A DNA stretch of 44,228 nt from JBAZGG01 sp041653015 (GCA_041653015.1 JBAZGG010000010.1:1-44228); one strand, 5' to 3'. Counted from the first letter of the stretch, positions 17,413-26,271 are shown. The notes: generated by a model not told the origin, from the letters alone. Translations and numbers: made by a program.

Positions 17413-18535
17413 ACTGCTTTTTTCTCCATGTCTTCTCGTTAATAATTGGCGTGTAACTCTGAATCATCTTAACAATGATTTCCGATACATTATCCACTTG
17501 ATATTCGAACGGTAATTTGAAACCGCAATCTTTCATGCCGACCGCGATATCGATTGATTGCATTATCGTTTCAGACACAATACCGCCTATCACAATTGTT
17601 CCGGCATCATTTGCTTCCTGTCTTTCTGTAGAATTTCTCAGCATTACGCCAGGGAAATGAAAGATTGCGGCTTCTTCCGACAAAGATCCGCTATCGCTTA
17701 TTACAACATAGGCGTTTTTTTGCAATTTTACATAATCGAAATACCCGATAGGCTTAATAAGCTTGACTAATGAATGAAATTCAAGTGAGGATCTTTCGAG
17801 AGCGTTTTGGGTTCGAGGATGAGTGTTGACAATAATGGGAATCTGATATTTTTCAGCGATATCATTGACGGCTTTAATGATTGAAAACAGATGATTCTTA
17901 TCCTCGACATTTTCCTCTCTGTGGAAAGACATTAGTATATATTTTTTTTCTTCAACGCCATACTTTTCAAGAATTTGACTTTTTGCAATCAACTCATTAT
18001 ATAGAGAAGCAACTTCGAGCATCGGCGTTCCACTTACAAAAACGAACTTTGGGTCGATTCCTTCCGATACTAAATACTGTCTTGAATTATTTGTATAGGC
18101 AATGTTGATGTCGCTTATGTGATCAACAATCGTCCTATTTGTCATTTCCGGAACACACCAGTCCCAGCATCGATTACCCGCTTCCATATGGAAAACCGGA
18201 ATATGTAGGCGCTTTGCCGCGATTGCCGCTAGAGCCGAATTCGTGTCGCCTAAGATCAGCACGGCATCGGGTTTTTCTTTTGATAGCAAATCGTAGGATT
18301 TTTGAATAATTGAGCCAATTGTAGCACCCAATGTCGGCCCGACACAATCAAGATAAAAATCGGGGGCTTTCAACTTTAGTTCATCGAAAAATATTCCATT
18401 AAGGTCGTAATCATAATTTTGACCCGTGTGAACTAAAGAATGATCAAAATATTGATCCATTTTTCGGATTATTGCACTCAGCCGAATTATTTCTGGACGT
18501 GTTCCCAAAATTGTGAAAACCTTCATTTTTCTCAT
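17405..18535 (-). CDS. fnlC: UDP-N-acetylglucosamine 2-epimerase family (FnlC/CapG-like, UDP-L-FucNAc step)
   Basis: About 376 residues. TILGTRPEIIRLSAIIRKMD, VHTGQNYDYDLNG, GDTNSALAAIAAKR, VFHMEAGNRCWDWCVPEMTNR and the late SDSGSLSEEAAI identify the non-hydrolysing UDP-sugar 2-epimerase family. The residues HMEAGNRCWD with VPEMTNR, plus the two preceding genes, point to FnlC/CapG, which converts UDP-2-acetamido-2,6-dideoxy-L-talose to UDP-N-acetyl-L-fucosamine. The annotated frame extends to a TTG at 18,559, but ATG 18,535 with GGAGG upstream is more likely. It begins six bases after fnlB ends. Confidence 0.88.
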   Translation of the reverse strand: MRKMKVFTILGTRPEIIRLSAIIRKMDQYFDHSLVHTGQNYDYDLNGIFFDELKLKAPDFYLDCVGPTLGATIGSIIQKSYDLLSKEKPDAVLILGDTNSALAAIAAKRLHIPVFHMEAGNRCWDWCVPEMTNRTIVDHISDINIAYTNNSRQYLVSEGIDPKFVFVSGTPMLEVASLYNELIAKSQILEKYGVEEKKYILMSFHREENVEDKNHLFSIIKAVNDIAEKYQIPIIVNTHPRTQNALERSSLEFHSLVKLIKPIGYFDYVKLQKNAYVVISDSGSLSEEAAIFHFPGVMLRNSTERQEANDAGTIVIGGIVSETIMQSIDIAVGMKDCGFKLPFEYQVDNVSEIIVKMIQSYTPIINEKTWRKKQYV

Positions 18536-18540
18536 ATGCT

Positions 18541-19665
18541 TCAATTTCCTCCAATACAATAATATGTGTCACTATTCTTTTCATCATTCACTGAACTGAC
18601 ATAATTCATAAGAACAACTGTTTTGTCACTGCAATTAGAAATTGTATGGGTTGTTCTTGGTAATACGCTCAGAGAATCTCCTTCATTAAGAAAAAATTCT
18701 TTGGAAACTCCTGAATTCATATCTTTTATGCTGATGGTGCATTGACCGCTGACGACAATAAACTTTTCATAAGTCACAAGGTGGAAATGACCGCCTCTTT
18801 TTTGACCGGGCAAAACCGTTAGAAATGAGACTTGACCAAACTCATCATTTTTTATAAATTCGACAAAATCGCCCTTTTCATTATGGTGGTGGATCCCCAA
18901 AGTAAATAATTTCTCATAATTTAGATAACTCAAGAAAGTAATGAAGAGTTTTCTTTCGCAAGAAGAAGAACCACCAAGGAAAAAATCGCTATTTATTGCG
19001 GAAGGGAAAGAAGATATCATTCGCGCGAGGCTATTGATATCGATTGTATCAGTAGACTTCATATATGTGATTTGTCCGTTAACATACTCTCTAGGATTTG
19101 CAATCATTGATTTCATTATTTTGAATACTGAATGGCAAATATCATCGATATATGCCAGTTCAATAGTCTGTTTCCCATCGCCGTCAATCGCCAGTGGCAA
19201 ATTGTTGGCAATATTATGGCAAAATGTGGCGACGACAGAATTGTAATTTGGCACACAATATCTTCCATAAATATTTGGAAATCTAAAAATTGCGCATGGC
19301 ACCGCATGAGAAATTGAAAAATTATTAATGTAGTCTTCAGCCATTTTTTTGGATTTGCCATACAATGAATCATCTACCGCGGCCGTTGACGAAGAAAATA
19401 TAAATGGAATATTAATTTTGCATGAAATCATTAAGTCAATAATCTTTTTAGTCAATCCGTAATTGACCATTATGAAATCCTGTGCATTATTGGTTCTGTT
19501 GACACCAGCTATGTGAAAAACTGCATCGCATTGAGAAATATTACTTTGTATCAAAGAGAAATTATCGTCGATGTCATACTTAATGACTTCTATTCCTTTG
19601 GCAGACAAATACTCACAGAAATTGGTTCCAATGAAGCCATTTGCTCCAGTTATTATCACTCGCAT
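18541..19665 (-). CDS. fnlB: CapF/FnlB-like bifunctional reductase-cupin (UDP-L-FucNAc pathway)
   Basis: 374 residues in two domains. The N-terminal SDR (about 1-245) has GANGFIGTN, FHIAGVNRTNN and a YGKSK catalytic pair. The C-terminal cupin (about 260-370) has KRGGHFHLVTYEKFIVVSG, with metal-binding His residues. This fusion is specific to CapF/FnlB, where the cupin epimerises and the SDR reduces the 4-keto-6-deoxy intermediate. Product is UDP-2-acetamido-2,6-dideoxy-L-talose. Its start overlaps fnlA by ten bases. All three pathway genes are consecutive and in the conventional order, which makes the assignment firm. Confidence 0.92.
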   Translation of the reverse strand: MRVIITGANGFIGTNFCEYLSAKGIEVIKYDIDDNFSLIQSNISQCDAVFHIAGVNRTNNAQDFIMVNYGLTKKIIDLMISCKINIPFIFSSSTAAVDDSLYGKSKKMAEDYINNFSISHAVPCAIFRFPNIYGRYCVPNYNSVVATFCHNIANNLPLAIDGDGKQTIELAYIDDICHSVFKIMKSMIANPREYVNGQITYMKSTDTIDINSLARMISSFPSAINSDFFLGGSSSCERKLFITFLSYLNYEKLFTLGIHHHNEKGDFVEFIKNDEFGQVSFLTVLPGQKRGGHFHLVTYEKFIVVSGQCTISIKDMNSGVSKEFFLNEGDSLSVLPRTTHTISNCSDKTVVLMNYVSSVNDEKNSDTYYCIGGN

Positions 19666-20663
19666 GGAAATAGATTTTTTAATCTACGAAGTTGCATTTT
19701 CATACCTTCAACATCCAGTCTTGTCGTATTGTGAGAAGTGTATGGCTCTAGAATTTCTAACTCCTTGTTTCCCTTCGTAAAATACTTATCATAATTTAAA
19801 TCTCTATTATCGGCGCATATTCGATAAAAGCCATCAAGAGATTCCGCTCTGAGCATTTCCTCAGAAGTAACAAGCGTTTCATATACTTTTTCTCCGTGTC
19901 TTGTGCCAATATATGTTATTCCATGACTCCCATGTTTAAGATCAAGAATGGCCTTTGCTAATGTGTCTATAGTGGCCGCTGGAGCTTTTTGGACGAACAA
20001 ATCGCCCTGACAACCATGTTCAAAGGCGTACAAGACAAGATTCACGGCATCTTCAAGAGTCATCATAAAACGCGTCATGTCTGGGTTCGTAATAGTAATT
20101 GGTTCGCTTTTTTCGATTTGATGCACAAACAGCGGAATAACGGAGCCGCGGCTCGCCATCACGTTTCCATATCTTGTTAAGCACAAAATAGTATCTCCCG
20201 GTAACAATTGGCGACTTTTAGCAATGACATTTCTCTCCATCAGTGCTTTGGATATGCCCATAGCATTGATTGGATAAGCCGCTTTATCAGTCGATAAAAA
20301 TACAGCCTTTTTAACATTATTTTCTACACAAGCGGTAATCACGTTGTCAGAACCTATGACATTTGTCTTCATCGCTTCCATGGGATAAAATTCGCAGGAA
20401 GGAACTTGCTTTAAAGCCGCTGCATTAAAAACAAAATCCACACCCTTGAAAGCATCTTTGATTGAACTGTAATCACGGACATCCCCAATATAGAATTTTA
20501 GTTTGGTTGAACAAAATAATTTCCGCATGTCATCTTGCTTTTTTTCATCGCGCGACAAAATGCGTATTTCCTTGATATCGGTTTCCAAAAATCTTTCTAC
20601 AACGGCGTGTCCGAAAGATCCAGTCCCCCCAGTAATGAGCAAAATTTTCCCAGAATAGTCCAT
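19656..20663 (-). CDS. fnlA: UDP-N-acetylglucosamine 4,6-dehydratase/5-epimerase (FnlA/CapE)
   Basis: 335 residues. TGGTGSFGHAVVERFL is the nucleotide loop. RILSRDEKKQDDMRKLF, FNAAALKQVPSCEFYPMEA (with the variant active-site region of the inverting subgroup), FLSTDKAAYPINAMGISKALME (Met in place of the usual Tyr of the YxxxK motif, here MGISK) and LTRYGNVMASRGSV are signature segments of FlaA1/CapE. It performs the first step from UDP-GlcNAc to UDP-L-FucNAc. AGGAGAG lies just before the ATG. It follows ugd by nine bases in the same operon. Confidence 0.93.
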   Translation of the reverse strand: MDYSGKILLITGGTGSFGHAVVERFLETDIKEIRILSRDEKKQDDMRKLFCSTKLKFYIGDVRDYSSIKDAFKGVDFVFNAAALKQVPSCEFYPMEAMKTNVIGSDNVITACVENNVKKAVFLSTDKAAYPINAMGISKALMERNVIAKSRQLLPGDTILCLTRYGNVMASRGSVIPLFVHQIEKSEPITITNPDMTRFMMTLEDAVNLVLYAFEHGCQGDLFVQKAPAATIDTLAKAILDLKHGSHGITYIGTRHGEKVYETLVTSEEMLRAESLDGFYRICADNRDLNYDKYFTKGNKELEILEPYTSHNTTRLDVEGMKMQLRRLKNLFPCE

Positions 20664-20672
20664 AACTCTCTC

Positions 20673-21881
20673 CTAATCCCGATTATATAAATCTCTGGTA
20701 TACACTTTATGTTTAACATTATGCAAAATCTTTTCATATCTATTTGCGATAATGATTTTTGATTTTTCTTTAAATTCATTAAAGTCGCGTATGACGGCAC
20801 TATTAAAAAAGGTTGCTTCGTCAAGTGTTGGTTCATAAATAATAATTTCGACACCCTTGGCTTTTAATCTTTTCATAATACCCATTATTGACGATTGGCG
20901 AAAATTATCGGATTCTGATTTCATCGTCAATCGGAAAATACCAACAACAAGTCGATCTGTGCCGTCATTTTTGAAGTTTGCTATTTTCAATATCCGGTCG
21001 GCAATAAAATCTTTTCTTGTCCGATTAGAATCGACGATGGCACTTATTAAATTATTCGGAACATCTTCGAAATTAGCTCTAAGCTGTTTCGTGTCTTTTG
21101 GTAAGCAATACCCACCATATCCAAAAGAAGGATTATTGTAAAAATCTCCAATACGAGAATCGGCACAAACACCCCGAATAATGTCCCGCGTGCTTAAATT
21201 CTTGGATTCAGCATATGTGTCAAGTTCATTGAAGAAAGACACTCTCATTGCCAAATATGTATTTGCAAATAACTTGATTGCTTCTGCTTCTGTAGAACCC
21301 ACTATTTGAGTCTGAATATTTTGCTTAATAGCCCCCTCGATAAGCAAATTTGCATAAGTGTTGGCAATCTCAATATATTTATTCTCTTTCGCAGGAACGC
21401 CAACAACTATTCTTGAAGGGTAAAGATTATCATATAACGCTTTTCCCTCTCTTAAAAACTCAGGCGAAAAAAACAATAAGTCGTGTTTAAGGCACCCACT
21501 CATAAGTTTTGTGTATCCAACAGGTATTGTTGATTTTATGACAATGATCGCGTCTGGATTCACTCGAATTATTTGGCGAATTACAGAATCAACAGAAGAT
21601 GTGTCAAAATAATTCTTTTCTGAATCATAATTGGTTGGAGTAGCAACAATAACGATATCCGCTTTTTCATAAGCACTATCGCCATCGGTTGTTGCAGTAA
21701 GGTTTAAATTGCGGCTTGATAAATATTCTTCTATTTCTTTGTCGGCAATTGGCGATACTCGTTTATTTATCAAGTCCACTTTTGATTGTAGAATATCTAC
21801 AGCAAATACTTGATTGTGTTGAGCAAGAATAATTGCATTCGACAATCCCACATATCCAGTACCAGCGATTGCAATCTTCAT
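20673..21881 (-). CDS. ugd: UDP-glucose 6-dehydrogenase
   Basis: 402 residues, the short Gram-positive/plasmid type. GTGYVG at residues 7-12 binds NAD. KSTIPVGYTK, FFSPEFLREGKALYD, KLFANTYLAMRVSFFNELD and the catalytic-Cys motif GGYCLPKDTKQL are all present. It oxidises UDP-glucose to UDP-glucuronate in the cytoplasm. This supplies the UDP-glucuronate 4-epimerase at 14,527 and may yield the acidic sugar used by the TupA-like protein. It is the first gene of a six-gene minus-strand operon with an extended -10 promoter just upstream and GGAG before the start. Confidence 0.94.
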   Translation of the reverse strand: MKIAIAGTGYVGLSNAIILAQHNQVFAVDILQSKVDLINKRVSPIADKEIEEYLSSRNLNLTATTDGDSAYEKADIVIVATPTNYDSEKNYFDTSSVDSVIRQIIRVNPDAIIVIKSTIPVGYTKLMSGCLKHDLLFFSPEFLREGKALYDNLYPSRIVVGVPAKENKYIEIANTYANLLIEGAIKQNIQTQIVGSTEAEAIKLFANTYLAMRVSFFNELDTYAESKNLSTRDIIRGVCADSRIGDFYNNPSFGYGGYCLPKDTKQLRANFEDVPNNLISAIVDSNRTRKDFIADRILKIANFKNDGTDRLVVGIFRLTMKSESDNFRQSSIMGIMKRLKAKGVEIIIYEPTLDEATFFNSAVIRDFNEFKEKSKIIIANRYEKILHNVKHKVYTRDLYNRD

Positions 21882-22195
21882 GAATGGCTGTGCTCCTTTA
21901 TTTCTAATATTATATCATCTTATCATAATGATTTTATATCACTTAACAAGCAATAATTATTATTAATTAGTTATTAAGTTAATTTGTGAATAAGAAACAT
22001 GTTTGGTCCAGTTAAAAAAATTGTACCCAATACAAAACAGGAAAATTGCAAAAAGCAAATTCGTCCAATATAAAGAGTAATCCTTGTACTCAATCACGAG
22101 TATATTTATTACCATTCCGATATTCATTGGAAGTGAATATGATGGAAATCGCGCATTTGATATGCGATAATTTTTTATAATATGAGGGTGTTCCA
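21882..22195. other. divergent intergenic region between ugd and the phosphoglycosyl transferase
   Basis: 314 AT-rich bases. It holds the ugd promoter (minus strand) and a TATAAT at 22,176-22,181 that could serve the plus-strand gene starting at 22,196. A 77-codon hydrophobic frame on the minus strand (TTG start, no ribosome binding site) is not convincing as a gene. Confidence 0.5.
21909..21917 (-). promoter_or_regulatory. extended -10 promoter (TGATATAAT) of the ugd-fnl-transketolase operon
   Basis: On the minus strand TGA precedes a perfect TATAAT, an extended -10 that can work without a -35; none is obvious upstream. It lies about 28 bases before the ugd start, leaving room for the GGAG ribosome binding site at 21,892-21,895. 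Confidence 0.6.
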
Positions 22196-22852
22196 ATGAA
22201 AAGATTATTTGATATTATTTGTAGTTTTTTTGGCATTATTCTATTGTCCCCCATTTATTTGTTGTTCATAATAATCATTTCCTGCACATCAAGGGGCGGT
22301 CCTTTTTATCTTGCCAAAAGAATTGGATATAATGGTAAAACCATTTATATTGTGAAGTTTCGATCGATGAAAAAGGCTTCTTTTAGGGAAGGCAGTTTTA
22401 CCATAAAAGACACAGATGATCGCATTACAAAAGTGGGGCGTTTTATTCGCAAGACAAAAATAGACGAGCTACCCCAACTGTTTAATGTATTTATTGGCCA
22501 GATGTCTCTTGTCGGACCAAGACCGGAGGTTCCTCCGTATGCGGCCGGTAAGCTAGGCGATACATCGGAAGAAGAGATACTTTCAGTGCGTCCCGGCATG
22601 ACAGATTGGGCAAGCATTGTTTTGGCAAACCAATATGCATTGGTAAACGATTCGGAAAATTCGGAAGTGTTCTTTCTAACAAAAATAAGACCATTTAAAA
22701 TTTATATGCAAAGATATTATGTTCACAATCATTCATTTTTCAACGATTTGTTGTGCATCCTTTGGACTGTGCGCAAAGTCGTGACGCGAACGAAAAAACT
22801 ACCCAAAAAAGTGCAAACTGCTGTGGACAAATTTCAACTTGAAGTAAGGTAA
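22196..22852 (+). CDS. monotopic phosphoglycosyl transferase (bacterial sugar transferase)
   Basis: 218 residues. One N-terminal hydrophobic segment (about 4-30) is followed by the catalytic domain: GGPFYLAKRIGYNGK, IVKFRSMKK, TKIDELPQLFNVFIGQMSLVGPRPEV and RPGMTDWASI. These are the motifs of the PglC/WcaJ-type transferases that load a sugar-1-phosphate onto undecaprenyl phosphate and start repeat-unit synthesis. It lacks the long multi-helix N-terminus of WcaJ/WbaP. It has GAGGG near the start. Its 3' end is three bases from the end of another such gene on the opposite strand, a rare pairing. Likely substrate is a UDP-sugar, possibly UDP-FucNAc or UDP-Gal. Confidence 0.92.
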   Translation: MKRLFDIICSFFGIILLSPIYLLFIIIISCTSRGGPFYLAKRIGYNGKTIYIVKFRSMKKASFREGSFTIKDTDDRITKVGRFIRKTKIDELPQLFNVFIGQMSLVGPRPEVPPYAAGKLGDTSEEEILSVRPGMTDWASIVLANQYALVNDSENSEVFFLTKIRPFKIYMQRYYVHNHSFFNDLLCILWTVRKVVTRTKKLPKKVQTAVDKFQLEVR

Positions 22853-22855
22853 TAT

Positions 22856-23461
22856 TTATTTGCAGAAGATTTTTTTTAAAGATACGAAAAATATTTTTAT
22901 GTCAAGGTTAAAGGAAATATTTTTAACATAGAAACTATCATGCGCTGCTTTTTCTGTTGAAGTGTGTTTTTTGTTGTACAATTCCATTTGCGCATAGCCA
23001 GTGAGACCGGGCTTTACCATGAAGGCATGATAGGAGAACGAATCTCTCGCCTTGACAAGATAGTCTTCGTGGCTTGCGGCCCCTGGTCTCGGCCCAATAA
23101 ATGACATTTGTCCGAAAAGAATATTAAACAATTGAGGTAGTTCATCGATATACGTTTTTCTCATGAACCTCCCCCATTTAGTTGAATACTCATTGATTTG
23201 TTGTGAAGTCAGTAGAGGAGTAGGGACTATTGGAGCATCGATTTTCATTGATCGGAATTTCAAAATAGTGAACACCCTCTTATTTTTTCCCAATCGCCTC
23301 TGTTTAAAAAGAATAGGGCCCTTCGAAGATAATTTGGTAATAATAGCAATGATTACGAGCGGGAGCGACAAAACCAATATTGCGAGAAAGCTAAACAAAA
23401 CATCTAAAATGCTCTTCCAACATATATAGAGTTGTTGAGATTTGGCAAGCGCCATTTTCAT
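22856..23461 (-). CDS. second monotopic phosphoglycosyl transferase
   Basis: 201 residues. One membrane segment (about 18-42) precedes KGPILFKQRRLGKNK, TILKFRSMKID, KTYIDELPQLFNILFGQMSFIGPRPG and VKPGLTGYAQM. It is the same family as its convergent neighbour but clearly diverged, with a GPRPGAASHED loop in place of GPRPEVPPYA. This loop often tracks substrate differences, so the two probably load different sugars. No other minus-strand polysaccharide gene is co-transcribed with it: alanine dehydrogenase lies upstream across a 471-base gap. The role of initiating a separate polymer is an inference. Confidence 0.9.
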   Translation of the reverse strand: MKMALAKSQQLYICWKSILDVLFSFLAILVLSLPLVIIAIITKLSSKGPILFKQRRLGKNKRVFTILKFRSMKIDAPIVPTPLLTSQQINEYSTKWGRFMRKTYIDELPQLFNILFGQMSFIGPRPGAASHEDYLVKARDSFSYHAFMVKPGLTGYAQMELYNKKHTSTEKAAHDSFYVKNISFNLDIKIFFVSLKKIFCK

Positions 23462-23932
23462 AACTACAATTATTAATCTTTATCTTCTAGAAGTGTAGGT
23501 AAAAACACAAACTATATCTTTTATTTCTTCATTGCAATGACCTTTTTTTGTTGATTTCATTGTGATTGCGTGCCGCTCATTCTCGGCCATTATGCATATT
23601 GTTTTGTGGTGATAGTATAGATGAGATGATTACTAGATTGTTTTTTTATTAAAAGAATCCATCTATCAATGCCCTATTTCAAAAGTGCTAATGTAGGGGC
23701 AGTGATTACTTTTTTGTGTTACTTTGTCGGCTCATTAATCATCTTCCCAACGGTTGGCATTTTTAAAAAATACATTTATTTTCGTCACTATTCTATATCT
23801 CATTTGAGCAAAATAAGAACACATAGAAAAATAGTAATGAAATTGATTAATGTTCGATTATCGAAAAACAATCAATCGATGAGTTAACTATCATCTTAAT
23901 GTGTATACATATTCTGCCACAATAAATACTTT
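23462..23932. other. intergenic region between phosphoglycosyl transferase and alanine dehydrogenase
   Basis: 471 AT-rich bases. A 72-codon plus-strand frame (23,669-23,887) has a hydrophobic start but no ribosome binding site and no recognisable sequence, so it is not called. No terminator hairpin was seen after the dehydrogenase gene. Confidence 0.4.
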
Positions 23933-25051
23933 TTAGTCAAAAGCCCGGGCTAATTCTATATAAGGTAAATCATAAGAAGTCGCCAAAGACAAAATCGTGA
24001 TTTTTCCACCAATTGTGTTTAATCCGTTTAACAAGTTTCTATCTTCTTTCATGGCTTTTTTTACTCCCTTTGTAGCAAGAATTAAGCCATATGGAGTCGT
24101 TGATTGGCTTAGCGCCACGCTTGATGTCCGCGGGACAGCTCCAGGCATATTGGCAACACAATAATGAACTATATCATCAACGACATAAATTGGATCATTA
24201 TGAGTGGTGGGACGGCTGCTATCGGCGACACCTCCCTGATCGATGGATACATCCACAATTACTGAACCGCTTTTCATTTTCGAAAGGTATTCACGCTTAA
24301 TGAGTTTTGGAGCTTTTTCGCCAGGAATCAGTACCCCAGATATAACAAGATCGGCCGACATTAGACAATTCACAATGTTTTCGGTGTTGCCAATGCATGC
24401 TTTTACTTTTCCACCATATTTTTCATATAGTATTTGCACTTGCTGCTCTGTCCTTACTATTCCCGTAACCTCAGCCCCTAATTCTAATGCTGTTTTTGTT
24501 GCCGTTGAACCGACAACCCCGCTAGCCCCCAACACGAGAACCTTGGCCGGTTCAATACCGGATATACCACCAATAAGGATGCCCCTTCCGCCATATGTCT
24601 TTTCAAGATATTTCGCACCCTCTTGAATCGCAAGGCGTCCCGCAATTTCGCTCATTGGTTTTAAACAAGGTAGATTTTTATTCTCATCGGTAATCGTCTC
24701 GTACGCAATTGATATCACTTGCTTCTCTAACAAATTCATAGTAATTTTCTTCGAAGAAGCCAAATGGAAATATGCAAAAATGATTTGACCATGTTTGATA
24801 TAGTTAAATTCTTGAGGCTGTGGCTCTTTGACCTTTACGATCATGTCAGATAGAATATATAACTCGCTTGGTGTTTCGACTATTTTTGCTCCAATAGCGC
24901 TATATTCATCATCAGAATAACCCGCACCTACCCCGGCATCCTTTTCAACATAGACGGTGTGGCCATTATCGATATATTCCTTTGCATTTTGGGGAATTAC
25001 AGCAACGCGGAATTCATTTTCTTTTATTTCCTTAGGTATTCCAATTATCAT
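23933..25051 (-). CDS. ald: alanine dehydrogenase
   Basis: 372 residues, full length. MIIGIPKEIKENEFRVAVIP, EKDAGVGAGYSDDEY, VKVKEPQPQEF (substrate-binding Lys), IFAYFHLASS (catalytic His), GASGVVGSTATKTALELGA (NAD loop) and VDVSIDQGGV with NMPGAVPRTSS are unmistakable. It interconverts L-alanine and pyruvate plus ammonia using NAD. It stands alone between two polysaccharide blocks with TATAAT (25,070-25,075, minus strand) and GGAGAG before its start. It may be an ordinary metabolic gene trapped between capsule segments, or may supply alanine for a sugar substituent; nothing in the sequence decides. Confidence 0.96.
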   Translation of the reverse strand: MIIGIPKEIKENEFRVAVIPQNAKEYIDNGHTVYVEKDAGVGAGYSDDEYSAIGAKIVETPSELYILSDMIVKVKEPQPQEFNYIKHGQIIFAYFHLASSKKITMNLLEKQVISIAYETITDENKNLPCLKPMSEIAGRLAIQEGAKYLEKTYGGRGILIGGISGIEPAKVLVLGASGVVGSTATKTALELGAEVTGIVRTEQQVQILYEKYGGKVKACIGNTENIVNCLMSADLVISGVLIPGEKAPKLIKREYLSKMKSGSVIVDVSIDQGGVADSSRPTTHNDPIYVVDDIVHYCVANMPGAVPRTSSVALSQSTTPYGLILATKGVKKAMKEDRNLLNGLNTIGGKITILSLATSYDLPYIELARAFD

Positions 25052-25371
25052 AATTTCTCTCCGCTAGTTATTATATCTTTAAAATGCAATAGATTTATAA
25101 TAATTATAGTTCGAGGTCAATATTAATATCGTTTTTTTCTCAATATGTGGATAATCGGGCGAAAAGAAAAAGTATTTAGATGCAATGTTTGATCTAACAG
25201 CGAGGATAAAATAGAGCGGAAAGAGAAAGTAAATCCTTTGAGCAAACTGCAAATCGTCTGTTACTTTTGCTTGAGCGCACATGTTGCACGATTGATATAA
25301 TGTATCTACAATTCGCCAGTATTTGTAATTGTTATTAAATATTGATATTATTTTTTGATACGGAGCAGATT
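25052..25371. other. divergent intergenic region between ald and the GT11 gene
   Basis: 320 AT-rich bases. It carries the -10 of ald on the minus strand and the extended -10 of the GT11 operon at 25,293-25,301, leaving about a 60-base leader before the GT11 start. No gene is supported. Confidence 0.5.
25293..25301 (+). promoter_or_regulatory. extended -10 promoter (TGATATAAT) of the GT11-gmd block
   Basis: The nine bases are identical to the element before ugd (21,909-21,917), so both biosynthetic blocks appear to use the same promoter type. There is no good -35 at 16-18 bases; TTGAGC occurs at a spacing of 19. Confidence 0.55.
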
Positions 25372-26271
25372 ATGGATATTAAAGTGGTTCGAATCAAAGG
25401 TGGGGACTCTTTAGGAAATCAAATGTTTGAATATGGTTATATTCGAATGTTACAAATAAAATACAAATCAACTGTTTATGCAGATTTTTCCGCCCTGGAA
25501 AAAGATTATTGCGACACAAAGATTGCGCAGAACATTGATTGCTTCAATCTTGAAACAATTAAAGCAACAAAAGAGGATTTAAAGAGAGTATGTATTTTTT
25601 CTCACAACCAAAAATTTGGATCGCTATTGTACAAGGCTTTATTATGGATTGAAATCAAGTTGAATAAGGCTTATTACTTTGAAAAGAATAGAGCGTATAT
25701 TCCGCCAAACGATTTAGCAAAATATAAATATTTTGATGGGTACTGGCAATCGTGGAGATATCTCATTGGACTAGAAAAAACACTTCGCGACGAACTATTG
25801 CCCAAGGATAAGCCTTCTTTACGCCTTACTAAAGCAAAATCGATAATCAGTTGTGGCCCTTCGGCCTTTGTTGGTTTTAGAAAAGGCGATTATACCGCAA
25901 AGGCGGCATTAAAAAGATATGGAACGATATCAGAATCTTATTATCTTAAAGCAATGTCATATATTCGATTGAAAGCGCCAGGCGTCACTTTTTATGTTTT
26001 TTCGAATGACATCAATTGGGTTAAAAGCAACATCAATTTTGCTGGTTATCATGTTGTTTTTGTCGATCGCAGTTTTGGACTTAATACCATTGAAGAGCAG
26101 CAGTTAATGATGTGTTGTCAAAACGCCATTATCCCAAACAGCACATTTCATTGGTGGGGCGCATGGCTAATTCAAAACCCAAACAAGATAGTAATTGCTC
26201 CTGAAAAATGGTTCGTTGATGGCAGTCCAATCGATATAATTCCGCCTGAATGGATACAAATGCCGCGGTAA
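25372..26271 (+). CDS. GT11-like (alpha-1,2-fucosyltransferase family) glycosyltransferase, variant motif
   Basis: About 299 residues from ATG 25,372, which has GGAG seven bases upstream; an ATG ten codons earlier lacks one. GDSLGNQMFEYGYIRML near the N-terminus, and NAIIPNSTFHWWGAWLIQN with KIVIAPEKWF near the C-terminus, are diagnostic of GT11. The family's GDP-fucose motif HxRRxDY is altered: FVGFRKGDY (residues 166-174) has Gly for His and Lys for the second Arg. The neighbouring genes predict a GDP-linked 4-amino-6-deoxyhexose and no GDP-fucose synthase is present, so the donor may not be GDP-fucose. It lies upstream of gmd in the same direction. Confidence 0.85.
   Translation: MDIKVVRIKGGDSLGNQMFEYGYIRMLQIKYKSTVYADFSALEKDYCDTKIAQNIDCFNLETIKATKEDLKRVCIFSHNQKFGSLLYKALLWIEIKLNKAYYFEKNRAYIPPNDLAKYKYFDGYWQSWRYLIGLEKTLRDELLPKDKPSLRLTKAKSIISCGPSAFVGFRKGDYTAKAALKRYGTISESYYLKAMSYIRLKAPGVTFYVFSNDINWVKSNINFAGYHVVFVDRSFGLNTIEEQQLMMCCQNAIIPNSTFHWWGAWLIQNPNKIVIAPEKWFVDGSPIDIIPPEWIQMPR

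Noticed and set aside
21963..22196. 77-codon hydrophobic frame on the minus strand in the ugd/phosphoglycosyl transferase intergenic region
   Set aside because: TTG start, no ribosome binding site, overlaps the likely promoter of the plus-strand gene, and resembles no family I know; AT-rich DNA readily yields hydrophobic frames.
23669..23887. 72-codon plus-strand frame in the gap before alanine dehydrogenase
   Set aside because: No ribosome binding site, no recognisable sequence, and a basic low-complexity C-terminus; kept as intergenic.
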